Below are positions 62,598 through 64,000 of a stretch of DNA of 64,000 nucleotides, in pieces. The stretch's first letter is position 1. Each line of letters starts with the position of its first letter. Source of the DNA: Hyperoplus lanceolatus (lineage: Eukaryota; Chordata; Actinopteri; Uranoscopiformes; Ammodytidae); the NCBI GenBank assembly GCA_026929865.2, contig CM049411.1, positions 5,781,001 through 5,845,000 on the forward strand. The letters run 5' to 3'. Made by a program: the position numbers and the translations under genes. The notes below the pieces were generated by a model. That model was not told the DNA's origin and ran no database searches. It saw only the letters and a program-made list of their open reading frames with translations.

Positions 62598-62831
62598 CAG
62601 CTCTGGAAAAGATTAAGAGACCACTCCAAATGTTCAGTGTCTCTTGTTTTACTATTTATAGGCATATATTTGAGTAGAATGAACATTTTGGTTTTATAAT
62701 ATAAACTACTGACAACATTTCCACCAAATTCCCAATACATTTTTTGTCATCAAGAGCATTTTCAATGAGTAACGTAGAGATAAAGATTGAAGAAAAATCC
62801 AGAATGGTCTCTTAATTTTTTTCCGGAGCTG
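62598..62831 (-). mobile_element. MITE family D, copy 5
   Basis: cagctctggaaaagattaag ... aatttttttccggagctg, TA on both sides; same orientation as copy 3. Confidence 0.9.
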
Positions 62832-63582
62832 TAGCTTATTGTTCGACTAAAACAATGAAAGAGATGGAGGCTTCATAAAACTCAAGACCCCTCTGTAGTT
62901 AAATGGTCTGTACTGATCTCTGCATATGTGGGGAAGAACATTTTTGATAATTTGTCAGGATAAAATGATCATAATCCTATTACAAATATGTCGTTGTACC
63001 CTCAGATGAATACATCTCATGATTAAAGCCCTAGATTCTGCATGTGCACATTGCATGCTATGTAAGCTGCTGGTTTGGGAACACAACCAAACACGCAAGA
63101 AGTAAATCCCCCCTTCCAGTACCATGGAAAGTACGACTGTATATAGCCTACACTACAGTAAGTGAAAATGTGGGTTAAATAAAATATTTTTAAAAAAAAT
63201 ATGCAGCCAGGGAAGGGGCGTAATATTATGAGATTATTTTGTTTTTGTTTCAAGTCATAAGATTGCCAGAAAAAACTCACAAATATAAGAAAAAATAATA
63301 ATAATTTTAATTTATTTATTTGTCAAGGAACCTTATCACCTATTTGTATTGGGAAGTGCCAGAAGGCCAGGCGATCTATTATTTAGAAAATTCAATATTT
63401 GATAGAAAATGATCTCTTTTCAGGCATATCAATTTAATATATGTCATGTTTCCTTTTTGCGAAATAATTTGATCATAATTTTTTTATTTTTTTTGTGTTT
63501 TTCATTTTGTTTTGTATTTTGATGTTTCATTTTTATTTGATATGTCTGAAATCAATAAATCAATCAATCAATCTCCATGTTC

Positions 63583-64000
63583 CTCCAACCCTCTATCAGG
63601 GCTACAAAGGCCTCATACAGTATATACCTCCAACCCTCTATCAGGGCTACAAAGGCCTCATACAGTATATACCTCCAACCCTCTATCAGGGCTACAAAGG
63701 CCTCATACAGTATATACCTCCAACCCTCTATCAGGGCTACAAAGGCCTCATACAGTATATACCTCCAACCCTCTATCAGGGCTACAAAGGCCTCATACAG
63801 TATATACCTCCAACCCTCTATCAGGGCTACAAAGGCCTCATACAGTATATACCTCCAACCCTCTATCAGGGCTACAAAGGCCTCATACAGTATATACCTC
63901 CAACCCTCTATCAGGGCTACAAAGGCCTCATACAGTATATACCTCCAACCCTCTATCAGGGCTACAAAGGCCTCATACAGTATATACCTCCAACCCTCTA
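63583..64000. repeat. 45-bp minisatellite, at least 9 copies, cut by window end
   Basis: Unit starts ctccaaccctctatcagggc and ends cctcatacagtatatac. I see 9.3 units without a single difference. The array continues beyond 64000. Confidence 0.97.

Noticed and set aside
63583..64000. A repetitive protein encoded by the 45-bp array
   Set aside because: Open frames follow from the unit lacking stops; no start codon or flanking coding sequence is seen.
63583..64000. CRISPR array (regular repeats at 45 bp spacing)
   Set aside because: Units are identical head to tail with no variable spacers, in a vertebrate intron.

Overview
The window is vertebrate, almost certainly teleost, nuclear DNA. It holds one split gene on the + strand with GT-AG introns. 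The introns are full of (TG)n/(CA)n microsatellites, short tRNA-derived SINEs, Tc1/mariner-like transposons and MITEs of the kinds common in ray-finned fish. Nothing prokaryotic (operons, CRISPR, phage) is present.

The gene is an unconventional class I myosin, and the tail and IQ region match myosin-1D (myo1d) best. I can place 16 consecutive coding exons between 859 and 49590. They join without a frame break into 746 codons plus 2 nt. They run from the middle of the motor domain (after the P-loop and switch I, which lie upstream of base 1) through switch II, the relay helix, the SH helix/converter, two IQ motifs and most of the TH1 lipid-binding tail. The 5' exons and the final TH1 exon(s) fall outside the window. 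From 49591 to 64000 I see only intron sequence.

Layout: exons 1-6 at 0.86-5.33 kb; a 10.2-kb intron; exons 7-11 at 15.5-21.8 kb; a 14.6-kb intron holding a nearly complete Tc1-like element; exons 12-15 at 36.3-39.0 kb; a 10.5-kb intron holding a large palindrome and a rearranged Tc1 element; exon 16 at 49.4 kb; then at least 14.4 kb of intron ending in a 45-bp minisatellite that runs off the window.

Repeats recognised by comparing copies within the window: two tRNA-headed SINE families (A, B), a third SINE-like family (C), four MITE families (D, E, G, H), a retrotransposon 3'-tail family (I), a (TG)n-associated family carrying TTAGGG-like motifs (F), a palindromic Tc1 derivative in two copies, one DD34E Tc1 element with a damaged transposase, and a long fold-back palindrome.

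The most interesting signals are: (1) repeated partial duplication of exon edges with their splice sites, at exons 6, 11, 13 and 16, mostly bounded by microsatellites; (2) a non-autonomous Tc1 subfamily in which the transposase 3' part and TIR are duplicated in inverted orientation, in two copies with the same internal junctions, so it moved after it formed; (3) an exon whose 3' splice site sits directly in a (CA)n tract, and two in-frame tail exons flanked by (TG)n tracts. I did not find a new multi-gene system. All calls come from reading the sequence; no database search was run.
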